Shown: positions 9,736-22,782 of the stretch, one piece after another
How the letters are laid out: every line of letters starts with the position of its first letter
Position numbering within the stretch: position 1 is the stretch's first letter
Origin: Dentipellis sp. KUC8613
Taxonomy: Eukaryota; Basidiomycota; Agaricomycetes; Russulales; Hericiaceae
Direction of reading: 5' to 3'
DNA length: 64,000 nt
NCBI GenBank assembly: GCA_002286715.1
Contig: NSJX01000011.1
Location: 194,106-258,105, forward strand
The notes under the pieces: model-generated
What the model saw: the letters and a program-made list of their open reading frames with translations, nothing else
Told to the model about the DNA's origin: nothing
Database searches by the model: none
Made by a program: the position numbers and the translations under genes

Positions 9736-11621
9736 TTACACATCGAGGTCTACGTCTTCAGCCTTGCTACTATTCGCCTGTGCTTCCAACTTCGTCGCAT
9801 CGTCCATCATCTGCCTCACATTGTGCCACTCAAAATTGATGACGCCCCGTTCATCGAGCCAGTCCATGATAGCGTCGGCGTCCGACGCATCTTCGGGGGG
9901 AAGCAGGCCTTTCGCGTATCCTGTTCGGACAAATTGTCGTTTGCCACCGGTGTTTCGCAGACTGTCCACTTCAGCAAGAAGCGCCTCGAATAGCGAATAC
10001 TATCATGCAATATCATTGAGTTCCGTTTGATACAATGCGGCTCGTGCAACTCACTTCCCAGTGGGAAAATTTGTGGTATGCTCTGGTCCTAGTGGCGCAA
10101 AAGCGCCCCAAGTGGAACTCTTTGCGCAGGGAAGAGCGCTCATCGGAATCAGAAGAGTCCGATGAGTCGTCATCATCTTCGGGCTTGGAAGGAATAATGA
10201 GCACGAAAAGGACCGAATAAGTTGGAACTTGGTTGTCGTACCTCAAATGAGAGCCTGCTGTAAGGATCCCCTGAGAGGCGACCTATCAGCGTCGAAACTC
10301 GCCCTCCAAGATGACAGGCGTCGCATTCGGGCACACTGAAGTCGAGGCGTGTCAAAGAGAACTGCGGAAACGTCTCAAGAGCCTTCTTGAATTGTGGTCG
10401 CCAGACAGAAGAGGCGATCAGGGAGTCGCGGACCTCGGATAATTTGCGACGAGCAATTTGTAAGGGGATAGAAAAGTACTCGTTATCTACAGCATGATAT
10501 GAACAACACCCACTGGTTCTCGAGTTTCGGTGGACGTTACCTTTCAAGGTTTCCTCCATGAATGCTTCGCGCTCGTCAGCGGGTCTCACTGCCATATGGA
10601 CAAACATCTGGCAAAGAATCTTGAAATGATGAGCGAGGTCTTGGTGGGAGCTCATGCTGAAAGCGAATGGTAACGCAGGTGCACTGGCTGATCCATCGTC
10701 TTCCACGATAAAGTCATCATCTTCATCCTTGTCTTCGTCGTCAACATCTTCATCATCGGTGCTCAGAGCACCAGCACCACTCGGTTTCGCGCCAAAGAAT
10801 GGTCGGGACATCCGTTCTTCATCGTCCTCACTTGTATCATTTTCACTCTCCTCAGATGATGCAACCGCCATTCCCTTCTTGCCTAGAAGCCATGTGATCG
10901 TGCAGCATGATCCTAAGACGATGCGTACTCACGTTTAAGTCTGTCGAGATTCTTCTGAAATGCAGACTTCTTGTTGCGCGATCGAAGTCGGGTATCGATA
11001 ATAGCTATACTTACAAAATCAGTGTTACTCTGTAAATCGCGAGGATGACTACGTGCCATCTTCGTTGACCTCTCCTAATACGTCTTCATCTTCATCTTCA
11101 TCGTCCGGAGTAGGCGGTCTCTTGCCTTTAACTAGCTTACGCCGCACGGGCAGCTCGTCTTCATCACTTGAGTCCTGCTCATGGAGTACCCGAGCAACAC
11201 CCTTTCCTTTCGTTATTGCAGGGGAAGGCTTCTCGACATGAGTCTGCTCATCGTTGTCTGATGCAGCCGCGGAGCTGGCCGAACGACTGTCACCAGATAG
11301 CTGACGCTGAGTCGGCTTGACCCTCTTAACGGCTGGCCTCCGGGGAGACGACGACTCATCTTCTTCATCGGATGATATGACGATAAGCTTACGGGGCTCA
11401 AATCGGATCGTGTCGACGTCGCTGCTGGAGTTTCCACCCTCTGGTTCCTCTTCATCGTTACGCGAACTCCGCTTCACCGTACTCGAAGACGCCGCGTGTT
11501 TGCGTTTCCGACCTCGAACCATTATTGGCTTCTGGGTCTGCGGAGAAGAAGGTTGTTGGGCGAAATAGCCAAACAGAGTCCGTTGAGTAAGGTCTGTAGG
11601 AGGACTGGCTTTCTTGGGCAT
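9736..11621 (-). CDS. DUF4211 domain protein with N-terminal PIP box
   Basis: Nuclear-type protein with an acidic, disordered N-half and a C-terminal DUF4211 domain. The start at 11621 opens MPKKASPPTDLTQRTLFGYF. Residues 13-20 (QRTLFGYF) fit the PCNA-interaction consensus Q-x-x-hydrophobic-x-x-aromatic-aromatic. Long Ser/Asp/Glu runs follow (VISSDEEDESSS, DDEDEDEDVLGEV), with basic stretches KGKRPP and RGRKRKH. The conserved block begins DEDDDFIVEDDG, then ALPFAFSMSSHQDLAHHFKI-LCQMFVHMAV, then VWRPQFKKALETFPQF and CDACHLGGRVST, which has a CxxC. The last exon has FVRTGYAKGLLPPEDAS and FEWHNVRQMMDDATKLE, stop at 9736. Function is unknown; a role at replication or repair sites is inferred only from the PIP box. 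Confidence 0.75.
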
Positions 11622-12437
11622 GGTAAGAGTTTCTGGATGAGTACTGACAAGGCCAAACCTGGACGCGTTCCAAGGCTCCCACGAAGTCCCACGCGCTGAA
11701 ACTACCGCAGCACGTGACACGTGTACCTAAGACGCGTCTGTCTCTTTAGTCGAGCATCCTTTGCTGCAGCATGCATGGTCCTCTGAAAGACGTACATGCA
11801 ACGTGCTCGCAAGATACCGGAGTGACTCAATGGCGAGTACCTCAGCCAGTAATCAGAGTACAACTTCGTAGGCAACAGATACTACACTGGACTAAGTACG
11901 TGCTGATAGCTAAGAACTGGTCAATTGGGTGCCCGTATGATCAGTTGCCACCCAGACATTGAGCTATGCTTATCAGGAGCCGTAGACCTTGCGGTTGGAG
12001 TTGACTCTATAATCCTTGAGTATGGTGCAGCCGTTGTTACCTTACCTTCCTTATAGCGACACCACCATTGACCGACCTTGTGACACTGACTCTGTTCACC
12101 ATTCAAATGATAAAATAGCTCGAAGCCACACGTTTTGTATCTTCCAAAGAAAGAGAAGCACCAGACTATAGACTGCCAGATGCGGGCCCTAGAAATTCCG
12201 TTCAGAAGGTTAATTGTACACTCACCTGGTTACACCAATCCCTGAGACGCAGCTAGAATCATCAGGGCCGTGAGTCTAGGAGAAGACAGACCACAGATAA
12301 GCAACGAGGAGAATCGGGAGAATCGCCTAATTTCTCATTAGGGTGTGGTATATATGTGATAATACTGTTGTCAGGAGTGATGAGCCCTGTCCAGCGCTGC
12401 TATGGGTAACTGCAGAACGCACCAATACAACCGTACA
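11622..12437. other. Gene-free stretch upstream of the DUF4211 gene
   Basis: About 815 bases. It contains the DUF4211 gene promoter and the 3' side of DPM2, which lie on the same strand. I see no RNA gene, domain-bearing open frame or clear repeat here. Confidence 0.45.
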
Positions 12438-12805
12438 CTACGCCGTTCTTAAACGTGCTTTCTCGGCTTTCTTCCTGTTCTCTTTTACAATGGTCGATCC
12501 CACAAATAAGCCAATAGCTGACAGCCCGACGACAAGGATGAAGGCGGGCAGGCGGACGGCCCACTCCCTCGGGGGGAACCAGTCGTGAAGCGAGCTTGAG
12601 GGGTCAAAGAAAGGCTGGATGTGTGGTGAGTAAGCCAACGACTTTACGAAGACGGGAAACACGCACAAGTAGGATTGCCCAGGTGGTATAATATATGAAG
12701 ACCACAGACGCGGTCAGCATCATAGCGCCTCCTAAAGCTTGGTCCGAGACAGCCTGAAATCGGGTTAGTACAAGTTTTCGAAAGAGTGCAGAGGATAGTT
12801 ACCAT
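12438..12805 (-). CDS. DPM2: Dolichol-phosphate mannose synthase regulatory subunit DPM2
   Basis: Small two-helix membrane protein that stabilises dolichol-phosphate-mannose synthase in the ER, supplying mannose for N-glycans, GPI anchors and O-mannosylation. The first coding exon consists only of the ATG (12803-12805). It is followed by a 49-base intron (GTAACT...TTTCAG, 12754-12802) and then AVSDQALGGAMMLTASVVFI-YYTTWAILL, the first membrane helix. A second intron leads to PFFDPSSSLHDWFPPREWAV, then the second helix RLPAFILVVGLSAIGLFVGS, and a Lys/Arg-rich tail KENRKKAEKARLRTA. The position of the two helices and the PFFD/WFPPREWAV linker match DPM2 rather than DPM3. It is divergent to TRS120, with 203 bases between start codons. 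Confidence 0.88.
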
Positions 12806-13008
12806 TGTGATTTGAGGGTTACGTGGAGTAAAGAAAGATAAAGGAGTTGGACGAACACTTGGACTTGGAAAGAGCTTGCTGGCTGGCTGTGCTGCTGCTA
12901 TATGTGATCTCAGTTGCGTCGCGTCAGCAAGTTTACGAGGGCGATCTAGTAACTGGACTGCGAGCGCGTCCTTCATCTACTTACGCGTGCGGCTCAGTCC
13001 TCGTCCTC
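12806..13008. promoter_or_regulatory. Shared divergent promoter DPM2 / TRS120
   Basis: 203 bases between two head-to-head start codons. No recognisable core element beyond being a short shared upstream region. Inferred from layout. Confidence 0.4.
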
Positions 13009-16000
13009 ATGGACAACCATGCCTTTGCTTCTCTTGCCCATGTTCGCATTCTCCTCTTACCCGTTGGCTCTATCTCCAGGTCAATATTCGAAAAATGGGC
13101 GGCCGAGATCAGGACATTTGAGAATATGCGCTTAAGTGACATCCCTCCCGGTACCAAAGATGAGAAGGGTGCGCTCTATCTTATTCTCTCCATATACATG
13201 TACTCAGCTTGACCATGAAGCCCGCTTCATGCCTAGTCCAAAGTCCAAAGGACATCTGCACCTCAGTTTTCCCACTCATCCACCACCTCCGTCGCATCTA
13301 CCGATGTCCTTATTCCGCCCCTCGCACTTTCCTATGGGCGTGATAGGAATTGCTTCATGTTCACACACCGACTCTCTTACGAATATCCTAGCTGAATTCA
13401 ACGCCGCAGTTCATGACCTTTTCGGTCCCGAATCTATATATCCTCTAGCTAAGAACTGTTTTGTGTTCGAAGAAGGTGATGGCACCACGAACCTGAATCT
13501 AGGCGACCATCTTCCAGGCCTAGTGATTATACCCAGCATGATGGGGAACAAGAAAGAGAACATCGAGACGTTGCTGGCCGACCTATGCTCCAATATACTT
13601 GGCGAATTCTCCACAGTGGTCTGTCTTTCAGCATTGCCTCGGGATGCTCCCCGCTCATCTCAGTATGATAGCTCCAATTGCTCGAGAGCCCACTTGGAAA
13701 TGAATACCTTAACGCGGCACTATTTCCCATCCCACCTTCTGCGACGGAGTTACCCAAACCCATTGTTGACGAACCCGAAGGGATGCTGGGCCTTCCGTCG
13801 TATAATAGCCAACCAGAGTTGAGCGCATCTGCCGCTTTACGGGGGAAAGCGGCATTGGCCATGAAGCGAACATCTTCCACTGGTCCAAGCCTGACGCCCT
13901 CACGCCAATCGACACTAGCTGCTCCAGTCTCGAAGAAGCGCCAAAGCGCCATTGGTGCTGTATCTTCTCATGGCCGCCTCTTCAAAGTTCTAGGAGACTT
14001 CTTTCTCTTAGCAGCAAGAACAGAAGACGCTTCGGTCTGGTACGCCTGCCTTAGTGACTGTATGGCTTTTGACTGACGGCGCCCTTTTTTCGAAAGGTAT
14101 ACCGAGGCTATCGCGTTATTCAAATCCCCAATTGACTCCATCTGGCATGCATCTGCTTTGGAAGGCTTAGCCACGGTAGCGCTCCTTGACGCATGGTCTC
14201 TGGGGCAGGGCTTAGTTCGTTCTCGATATTATCCTACTGTTGCATAGACTGATCATGAACTACAGCAAGCCTCGTTTAGCAACTCTCGAGAGCCCTGGGG
14301 AGATGTTCTAGAGAAGCTGAATCAGGCTGTCGCGATATACGCTCGAGCCGATCCGGCCTCAGATTCCGACCACCACTACGATCTGCTATCCTATCTATAT
14401 ATCACTGCCGTTCTTCGCCAAAGCTCTCTCATGTTCGCCACCTGGTCTTCAAAGGGGTGGGGCCCTCTGGCATTCACCGCTTTGTTACACCCGGGCCCGA
14501 CTCCGTATCTCGCACCGACTCTGTCTCAGGCCGACGCCAACGCTATTAATCAGGACCGACTTTCGTCCATCTCAGGCATCTCGAGAAGTCAAATAGCTAC
14601 ACTTCTTGCCCAAGCACACGGCCCTTGGCTTCTGCACCTGGGGCACCGTGAACGTATAGGCCTTCTGGAAGCTATTGCGTCTATGTATTCCTCACTGGGG
14701 TATCATCGCAAGGAGGCCTACATCTTGCGAGAGGTCATTGGCTGTATCCTGGACTTGGTGGTATGCGGCAGAGACGAGTCTGCCTCTTCCATGGGCTTTG
14801 GTCTCCAGTCTGCTGGCCTCGGTTCGCATGGGGACATCGGCACTGTCGGAAGGAAAGGGAACGAGAGACCTGAAGGCAATGAAAGTCTATTGAAACTGGT
14901 CAAATATGTTTGCAAAGTCCATGGCATCAACCTGGAGGCCGTCAAAGTCATCGAGCCTGCGACAGGCGACCTCAAACGCGACTCTCAAACCTCTTCCGTA
15001 GACGGACAATCCGATGCTGGCGAGGAAGTCGACGATCCCTACGGATGGCCTGAGTTGCAAATAGGTATTGTTCGCGAAGCGCTAGCTGTAGCAGAAGCTT
15101 TGCCAGGTACGTTGATTGATATTCGAAGTTCCCGGCTACCGACAAATGTCCCCAGATTCTGTGGCTGCCGCGCAGTTTGCGCTGTCTGCTTTGAAGTCCT
15201 TGCATTCTGTGCTTGGTGAGGAGGACCAATACCATTTCTATTCTACGTCCTCTCGGGCACTGAACACCGCCCGTCGGAGGGGCGACAAGAGAAGAGTGGA
15301 CTACTGGTCGGGTCAGCCCATCGTCAGCATTGAGCTCCTGCCGTAGGTGACGTCTAGTGAGAGCCGTGGCGGTCATTGACAATATATCACAGAATACCAC
15401 CAGTAAGGATGCTAGCGGAGAATCCAATCTCTATTCTCAATCGACATCCATCGGCTGGCCCGAAAACGTTGCGATTGACCGACCCATTTCTCTACAACCC
15501 GCGGAGATCCTTAATGACACAGGTAAAGTGCACTTGTTGTAGAATAATTCTGGCCCTTTAACGCTTCGTGAAATTCTGTCTAGGGCCGCACGTTGGTCGT
15601 CAAGGACGAGGTCCTCGAGTTCGTCGTTACCCTCCGGAATCCCTACGTCTTTGACCTTGAAATAGAGAATTTGGAACTCAGGTTTGTGCACCTTACGTTT
15701 GTCGAGCACTCCGATTTACACACCCTCACAGCACTTCTGGAGTGCCGTTTGAAACCAAACCAACATCTCTCACAATCCCTGCCCAATCGTTCCATTCAGT
15801 CACAATGACCGGGAAACCTACCAGCACTGGCGAGCTGATCATTCGAGGCTGCTACGTTCAGGCTTCCGGTGGCGCATCGCGGGAGTTCATCTTGCCTCTC
15901 TCGACTGCAGAGGAAGAGGATAGGAAGTCTCGGCGGCGTAGCACAATAGCATGTGAGTCAGGTCGGTCCAAATATGCAGGGCTAGACTCTCGGCCTTGGG

Positions 16001-17787
16001 AGAAGGAAGGCAAGAGAAGAAGTCTTCAAAAAGCAAGCACTTCGAAGGCATCGTCGAAAACGTTGCATTTCATGGAATGCAAAGTGGTCCCCGAACAACC
16101 ACTACTCCGTATACGATGGAGTTCCTTGACCCACGGCGCCCTTATGTTGTACAATGGCGAAACGTGGGTACTCTATTCGAGCTTATGTGCGTTTGCTGAT
16201 GACCGTGGACAGGTCTACCATCCGCTTGACCTTAGAAAATATCTCGTCACTTCCTATTAATTTCCTACGCCTTACTTTCGATGACTCAACGATCGCACCT
16301 GCTCAGCAAGCGCTGTCAGAGGGCGAACTCTCCGTGTTCGACACGTATGAGACGGAGTACGATTTGATCAGACGACCGGCATTTTCGTGGGACGTTGAGG
16401 GGCACGTATGTACGATCCCACCGGGTAGAAAATTGGCTGTCACGATCTCTTGCCTAGGCAAGGTTGGCTGGTGAGTTCACCGCTGTGGCGCATGATTGCA
16501 TGGGCTCACCTATGGGTGTAGCTCGAGTGGATCTGTCCACGTAGCGTACGGATACGCCCAACCCGAACAAGACGCCACAGAGGACCATTCAGGCGTTTTC
16601 CATACGCGCAGATTGACCTACCCCGTTCTCGTAACTGTTTACCATATGCTGGAATGCCACGGCATGGATATCCTGCCGTTCAGTGCCGAAGATGGAGAGT
16701 CTCCCGACGTCGAGGGCAGAACTGGAGGGCTAGGACAGGCGCGACGGGAACTTCTGAAAGTCGGCGACGAGGCCGGCTGGTGTCTTTTCTCTGTAGACGT
16801 GCGCAATACATACGGCCTGCCGTTTGAAGTCGAGTTTACGCGCATACACGAAGGTATAGTAACGTTTCTCGTTCTCACTCTGAATCTATTGGCACTCAAC
16901 ACTGCAATAGGTGTCCCGGAGGCTTCTGCAACCTGTCTAGTGGCTCCGGGTTCTACGTCACGGTAAAGTTTATCTTTTCTCGCTTGCTAAACCCTCTCAC
17001 GTGGATACCACTACTAGGATTGTCATCCCGCTCAAGAAATTCCTGCTCCCTGAAGACGTCACGACACAACCAATACCGACCCTCTCTGACCGCCAATTTA
17101 TCGTAACAAAATCGGCTCTCACAAGCGCAGAGGAAAAGGCCCAACGCGAATTGTTCTGGTATCGAGAAGAATTATTCAAATGCATCCGCGGGCGTTGGCG
17201 GGAGGTGCGTCTCACAGGCTCTCCATATCTGCGTCAGAACTAATTTCATGCATGTAGGCTGGCGGTTCCCGATCGGGTGATCTTCACCTTCGACAGCAGA
17301 GGATGACCCTGGTCATGCTGGAAACATTGCGCACTGAGACTGTGAGGGTGCACCTAACGTTGGTTCGTCGTGAAGGCGACGAGCAGTCAGAATGGGCAAC
17401 AGTGGATAAGAAGCAAGGCAACTTTCTCCCAAAACCCTACGACTATGTCTACCTGCGGACGCGGGTAACGAACCTGTCACGTAGGTTCTCCGAAGTGATC
17501 ATAATCTTCTATTGCTTTACTCACATCTTCTCTTTTCAGTGGCACCTTTGGTCTTGACCTTGGATTTCGGAATGGAACCGTCAGAGTACGTCATTCAAGA
17601 AGGCATTCTGTCAGATGTGCCAGTCGGGCGTCTCGCACAAGGAGAGTCCTATGAAACCGAGACGCCTCTCTGCTTCGTCGCTTGCGGTCGCTTCGAGCTG
17701 ACTGCTGAAGCGAGGGTGTTGGGCGCGAGCGGCGACGACGCACGGGTAGGCTTCGGGCAGCTGCATGCTATTGTAGAGGAACCATGA
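13009..17787 (+). CDS. TRS120: TRAPP II complex subunit Trs120 (TRAPPC9)
   Basis: Large subunit specific to the TRAPP II complex, which activates Rab11-type GTPases (Ypt31/32) at the late Golgi. The start at 13009 opens MDNHAFASLAHVRILLLPVG, followed by SRSIFEKWAAEIRTFENMRL. After an intron come GHLHLSFPTHPP, HFPMGVIGIASCSHTDSLTN, DLFGPESIYPLAKNCFVFEE and LPGLVIIPSMMGNKKENIET, the N-terminal Trs120 signature. The middle exons carry an alpha-solenoid section (LLAQAHGPWLLHLGHRERIG, LGYHRKEAYILREVIGCILD). The C-terminal half has the Ig-like beta domains typical of TRAPPC9 (EFVVTLRNPYVFDLEIENLE, TRVTNLSR). It ends GFGQLHAIVEEP at 17787. There are many short introns. It converges on VPS55, with about 180 bases between. 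Confidence 0.9.
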
Positions 17788-17967
17788 TCGTTGAATACCA
17801 TACCGAAGTTATTATATTTATGTAGCCACTACAGATTGCAAGATCTCATACCCATCAAACAAAACAGCTTCAGATTCCAATGGTATGAGATATAGGCATC
17901 ATGCTAGACATACACACGTTCGGCGTGTCCCAGATTACACCTCCTACAACACCTCGCAGCATATACC

Positions 17968-18523
17968 CTAGTCAAACTCAGACTCTTCCTCCTTGAACGC
18001 AGCTGTGTAAGCAAGAATGGTTCCGTAGACCAATCTGCACTCGCTTGAGAACCGGCACGCCGCATGACACACAATGGATGGACTCACCCTCCGCCCACTA
18101 TCGACAAGAGAGACGCGCCAGGCTTGATGATTTCGGAGTGTGCCAGCACGAGCGGCAGCGCGAAGCCCGTCACAACGATGATCGACGTAATGAAGCGACC
18201 AAGATCAACTGGTCCCGAGCCCTCGTAGTCCGCAGAGAAGTCATCGCCGCCGCAATGAGAGAACAGCGCGTTCGGTAGTGGGGCGACAACAAAAGTCAAA
18301 GCTAATATGCGAGACGTAAGTTACCCATCTTGTCGGCAGATACAGATGCCTGCACTCACCGACGAGTAGTGGTAGCCAGTTTGCCCATAACGCACAAGAC
18401 AAGATAATCATTAAGAAGCCCACGGCGAGCACGAACGAGAGGAGGATCACGGCTGTAACAGGGTTCATTAGTTCATAGCTTGGACGTTGGAGGCGTGAAC
18501 GCACTCTTGAGACCCGCAGACAT
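17968..18523 (-). CDS. VPS55: Vacuolar protein sorting protein Vps55 (OB-RGRP/LEPROT family)
   Basis: Four-helix endosomal membrane protein that acts with Vps68 in late-endosome-to-vacuole transport. The start at 18523 opens MSAGLK, then an intron, then NPVTAVILLSFVLAVGFLMI-ILSCALWANWLPLLV, covering the first two helices. After an intron the third exon reads LTFVVAPLPNALFSHCGGDD-FSADYEGSGPVDLGRFITSI, with the family hallmark PLPN...C, then IVVTGFALPLVLAHSEII and, after the last intron, LVYGTILAYTAAFKEEESEFD ending at 17968. About 130 residues in all, the usual family length. A short acidic tail faces the cytosol. Confidence 0.93.
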
Positions 18524-18893
18524 GTTGTGTCGCAAGCTAATTACAGGGGGATAGTCTCGCCGTTTGTTGGATCCCACAGTAGAGTAGGCGTAAGGGATGT
18601 TGAGGAGCAGGTCGCGGTGCCGCTGGGACTGCTGCGGCAGCTGGCTCTCTGTGGCAGTGCCGCGTCGGTTCCTGACAACACCCTCTCACGTCAGCGACAA
18701 CTCTGAGCTCACTTCTACGAATCTATCCAACGCTTTGAACATCGATGTCCGTGCACAACTTTCGTACAATGTGGGTGCGAGACAGCGACAAAATACATAC
18801 AACTTAAATATATAGTGCGTTCCACAGTGAAGAGAGTAAGGTATACAGCTACATGATCCACGCTAGAGGCAGTCCATCATCATCCGAAGCAAC

Positions 18894-21800
18894 CTATCGC
18901 GCCCTTCTGGATCGTGTGTGGAGAAGATTCGTCGGTCTTTCGATGAGTGTGCCTCTTGGCATTAGAGAGGACTTCATATCCGTCTTGACCTTAATCACAG
19001 GGGGCTCGAAGGCAACGGTTGATGTGGATGAAGCAGAGGATGACAGTGACGGAGGAGGCATCGCTTCCGAAATTGGCGAGACCAGTTCCTCGTCAACTTC
19101 TGCGTCTTCAGCGAACATGGCGACCGAATCATCACCCGACGACTGGGGAGTGGGGTTCCTATTCTCCTCTGGGGCCGGTGGTAGGGGCTCAGGCTCCTTG
19201 CGTTCGGCAGGCAAGACCCAATTGGCATCGCTGTGACTACGCTGCCTCCACTTCTTCAAAATGCCATCCCGGGTCCCGGTGAGCTCCCAGTGGTTGATGA
19301 AGTGGCGCACTCGCTTCTCAGGCGTTCGTCCCGTCGGACTGTCCACTTGAGCACCTTGCTCCACGAGGACTTGGGCAGCCTGGCGCATCGTAGACAGTTG
19401 TCCATTTGCGGCAGTCTGGTACGTCGCTGCCGATTCCGTGAACTTGGTGGCCTGACATACGTGTCAGTGGTGAAGCGTGAAATATTGGACATGATCCTCA
19501 CCTCGGCGACAACTTGACTCGTGCTTGCTTCAATATTCCGCGAAGTAGATGCTATCATCCGCTGGGTCTGTCGGGAACCAGTCTGTACCTCGACACCCAT
19601 CGCGTTCGTGGCCTCCACGCGAGCCCTCTTGGCCCGAGTATGACGTTCGAGAGCTTCAGATAGAAATCAGTAGCCGTTCCGTACAGCACTGAGATCGGCT
19701 TACCTTCGGTCGAAGTGGCGTTGAGTGTATGCGTTTGACGCTGTAGATCCAAGGACTGAGAGGACAATGATGCTGATATTGAACTCTGCATGGTCGAAAG
19801 CCCGTCTTTGATCGTGTTGTTTGCGGTGGTCAAAGACTAGAAGGAAGTCGTGAGTCCGATGTTGACAATTGAAAATCGAAAGAATTACCTTCAACGCGCC
19901 GTCTCGCATCCGCTTATTCTCTCCACCCTTCTTCTCCAAAGTCATGTTCCACTCCTGGCCTTTTGTGACGGCCGAGTCCACTTTCTGCAGATGTTCATCT
20001 GCAAAGTGAGCCATGGCACCTTCAGCCTTCTCGTTGCTGTCCTTGATGTCGGACACGGCTTCCCGTAGACTGCGGTCCCGCTCCGTCACGAAGTCGCCTA
20101 GAAGGGATGAAATACGTTTGATAAGCTCATCCTTAGCCCGTTCCGACTTGGCCTTCTCGCTCTGCAGCAAGCGGACAAGGTAGGCATTTTGGTCTTGCAA
20201 GCGTCGGATCTCTTCGTTGGCTGCTGTTTCTGCGACAGCCTTCGCCTCGAGGACAAGCTTGTTCTCGACCTCGATGTGCTGCTGAGCTTCCCGAATGATG
20301 CCCTCCACCAGATGGGCCATGGACCGCAAGATTTTCTCGACCTGGTAGACGAGTCAGTGATGAGCCACTGGGAGGTTATTATACGAACTTACGGTTTGAC
20401 AGCTACTGATGCTCGCTTTCTCCACCTCCTCACAAGTCGACGTACTGGTTGCCGACAACTTTTCGGACCAGGAAGAGAAACTCATTCGTATGCTGTCGTG
20501 AGCAGTGGTGATAGCAGCTTGCACTGCAGTGATTGCTTGAGAGGAAACTTCGTCCTTAGCCTGAATGAGCTGAAGCGACGTTTGCACCCGCTGTATTTGC
20601 TCGGTGATTCGCTCGGAGTGCGTGGTGAGGGTTTCGACCTCCCTGGCTTGGAACTGCTCAGCGCCCGCCCGAAGCCGTGTCATGTTCTGACTGGAGGACT
20701 TGATGAAGCCATCTAACTGTGACACAAAGCTACGCGTCTCTGTTGAAAGCGTCTTGCCTTGGCTCAGGACGACCTTCGTATTGGAGTTCAAGACGGCTGT
20801 TCTGCGGGCTGAAGAAGAGAATTAGTACCAACTATATAAGGAACAGATGCATAGAGACTTACAGAGTTTGCCGAACAATGCATCCAAGTCATGAATGCTC
20901 TCCTCGGTGACGATCTTCAAGTTTCGCGCAACTTCGTCCAGACTCAGCTCGCTCTCCTGATATGCCTTCCGCACCACAACTTCCTCCTCCAGCGCCTCCT
21001 TCGTTGCCTTGAGCTCACCCTCCTTGTACTCCAAAACACCCTCGGTCTCCGACAGCTTCTGTTGCGTCTCTTTCAACTCCCCATCCCGTGTCATGAGAAG
21101 CTTCATGCTCTCCTCGAACTCCTCCCTCACGCTCCGTAACTGACTGTCAACGATCTCCACCTGTCGTTTCGCTTCTTCCATCTCTGTCTTCGTCAGCTCC
21201 TGCTCTGCGCTCATTTGGTTCCATGTATCTTCGGAGAAGAAGATGCCGTTCTTCTCTCGTGCAGCAAGGACGTCGGCTTTGAGACGATCGATTTCGGCAA
21301 TGTACTCCTTCAGCAGGGCATTGCGCGTTAATCGCTGGTTCACCTCAGGGCGGTTCCGTATTGACTTGGCCCGCATTGCATAGTCAAGAGTTGAGAGTGT
21401 CTCCTCCGTATTCGAGCGCGCTGGCGAGATGGTTGCAATGATGCACGTCTTGGTGCGACCACCGAGTGAGTCTTGAAGCAAGCGAGTGAGCTTGGACTCC
21501 CTGTCGCCCAGACGTGAGTATATATCCGCTGGTGACGCTGCGACATTCTTACCGATATGGTATATGAGAGGATTTCTCCACGAGTGCATTGATCACACGT
21601 CCAAGAGTTAGTAGACTCTGGTTGATCATGCCCGCTTCGCGAGCTCTCTTGTTCTCTGCGCCCGACCGGCCAATGTTCTCCGAACCGGCCAAGTCGACCA
21701 AGTTCATCTTGCCAACGCGAAGCAAGTCATCTCCCATAGTCGAGGTCTCCTTCGTGTGCACTGTGATAGAGAAGACAGAGTGCGATCGACTCGAGTGGTC

Positions 21801-22782
21801 GTTGAATTTCGTGGCGGCAATTTGTCGCCGGTCGCTTCCCTTGACGAGGAGGCGGAGCGCGTCTTGAGCATCCTTGACCGGTATCTCCTCAAGACCTTGG
21901 ACGAAGACACCCTTCTTGTTGGAGTCGTCGAAGATCTTGAGGCCAGCTTGGTTTCCGGCGTCGCGCGAACTTCCGGCACCCATACCCATCGGTTGCGTAG
22001 AACCAGAAGGGGCGGACATATCCGGTGCGAGAAGATCACGGAGCTCCTCGTTGTAGAGCTCCATGTACGAGATCTTCACGCTGTAATCTGAGCCAGAGGA
22101 TTCGAGATGGTTGAACAGGCGGAACAGAACACGAGGGATCATGCCAGCTTGAGCCGTCGGGTTTCCCAATGGCGTAGTACCCAGGTCACCTTGCATAGTA
22201 TGCCTTCATCCAAGTGTCAGTTACATTTTGTTAAACAAAAGAGGCTACTCACGTCTTTCCGGTGCCTGTTTGGCCGTATGCAAACAGCGTACAATTATAC
22301 CCCATTAACACTTCGTCGAGCATCGGGCTAACAACATCCTGATAGATCATGGCCTGGTCCGCTTCCGGGCCAAACACAAGGTCAAATGGATACGTTTTCG
22401 TTGGTGCAAGGCTAATGACACCGAGACTCGATGCAGGCGCAGCGGTTTCGATGGTGATGGCCTGGCTCTTCGCGCCCTCGGAGCTGACGATAATCGGAGA
22501 GTTTTCTTGTATTTCGCGCTCCGAACGTCGCCTGCAGCGAATTGCAACCCGAATATTTATCTCGTTGTCGTCGGATGAGTTAGATTGTGGAGGCGGTTGC
22601 TTTGCGATGCGTGTGGTCGGTAAGGGGGGTGGGGTAAATCTATCGTCGACGGGGGTAGATAGACCGGAGCGTTGAGAAACGCTCGACTTCGCCATCGCTG
22701 ACCTTGGCCTTGACGAGACGGGAGGTGGTGGCATTGTCGTCTGCGAGCGACTGCGGGTCATTCCCGTCTTGCGGGAGGCCAT
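18894..22782 (-). CDS. bimC: Kinesin-5 (BimC/Eg5/Cin8 type) mitotic motor
   Basis: Plus-end-directed tetrameric mitotic kinesin that slides spindle microtubules apart. The N-terminus (residues 1-75) is Ser/Pro/Arg-rich. The motor starts [20 protein letters not shown], with P-loop [11 protein letters not shown], Switch [12 protein letters not shown] (read as NDHSSRSHS) and Switch [22 protein letters not shown]. The neck side has [20 protein letters not shown] and [21 protein letters not shown] very long coiled-coil stalk follows ([20 protein letters not shown]). Near the C-terminus [14 protein letters not shown] matches the BimC box, the Cdk1 target site of kinesin-5. The stop is at 18894 after an acidic, Ser-rich tail. 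Several introns are present. It is head to head with ELF1. Confidence 0.9.
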
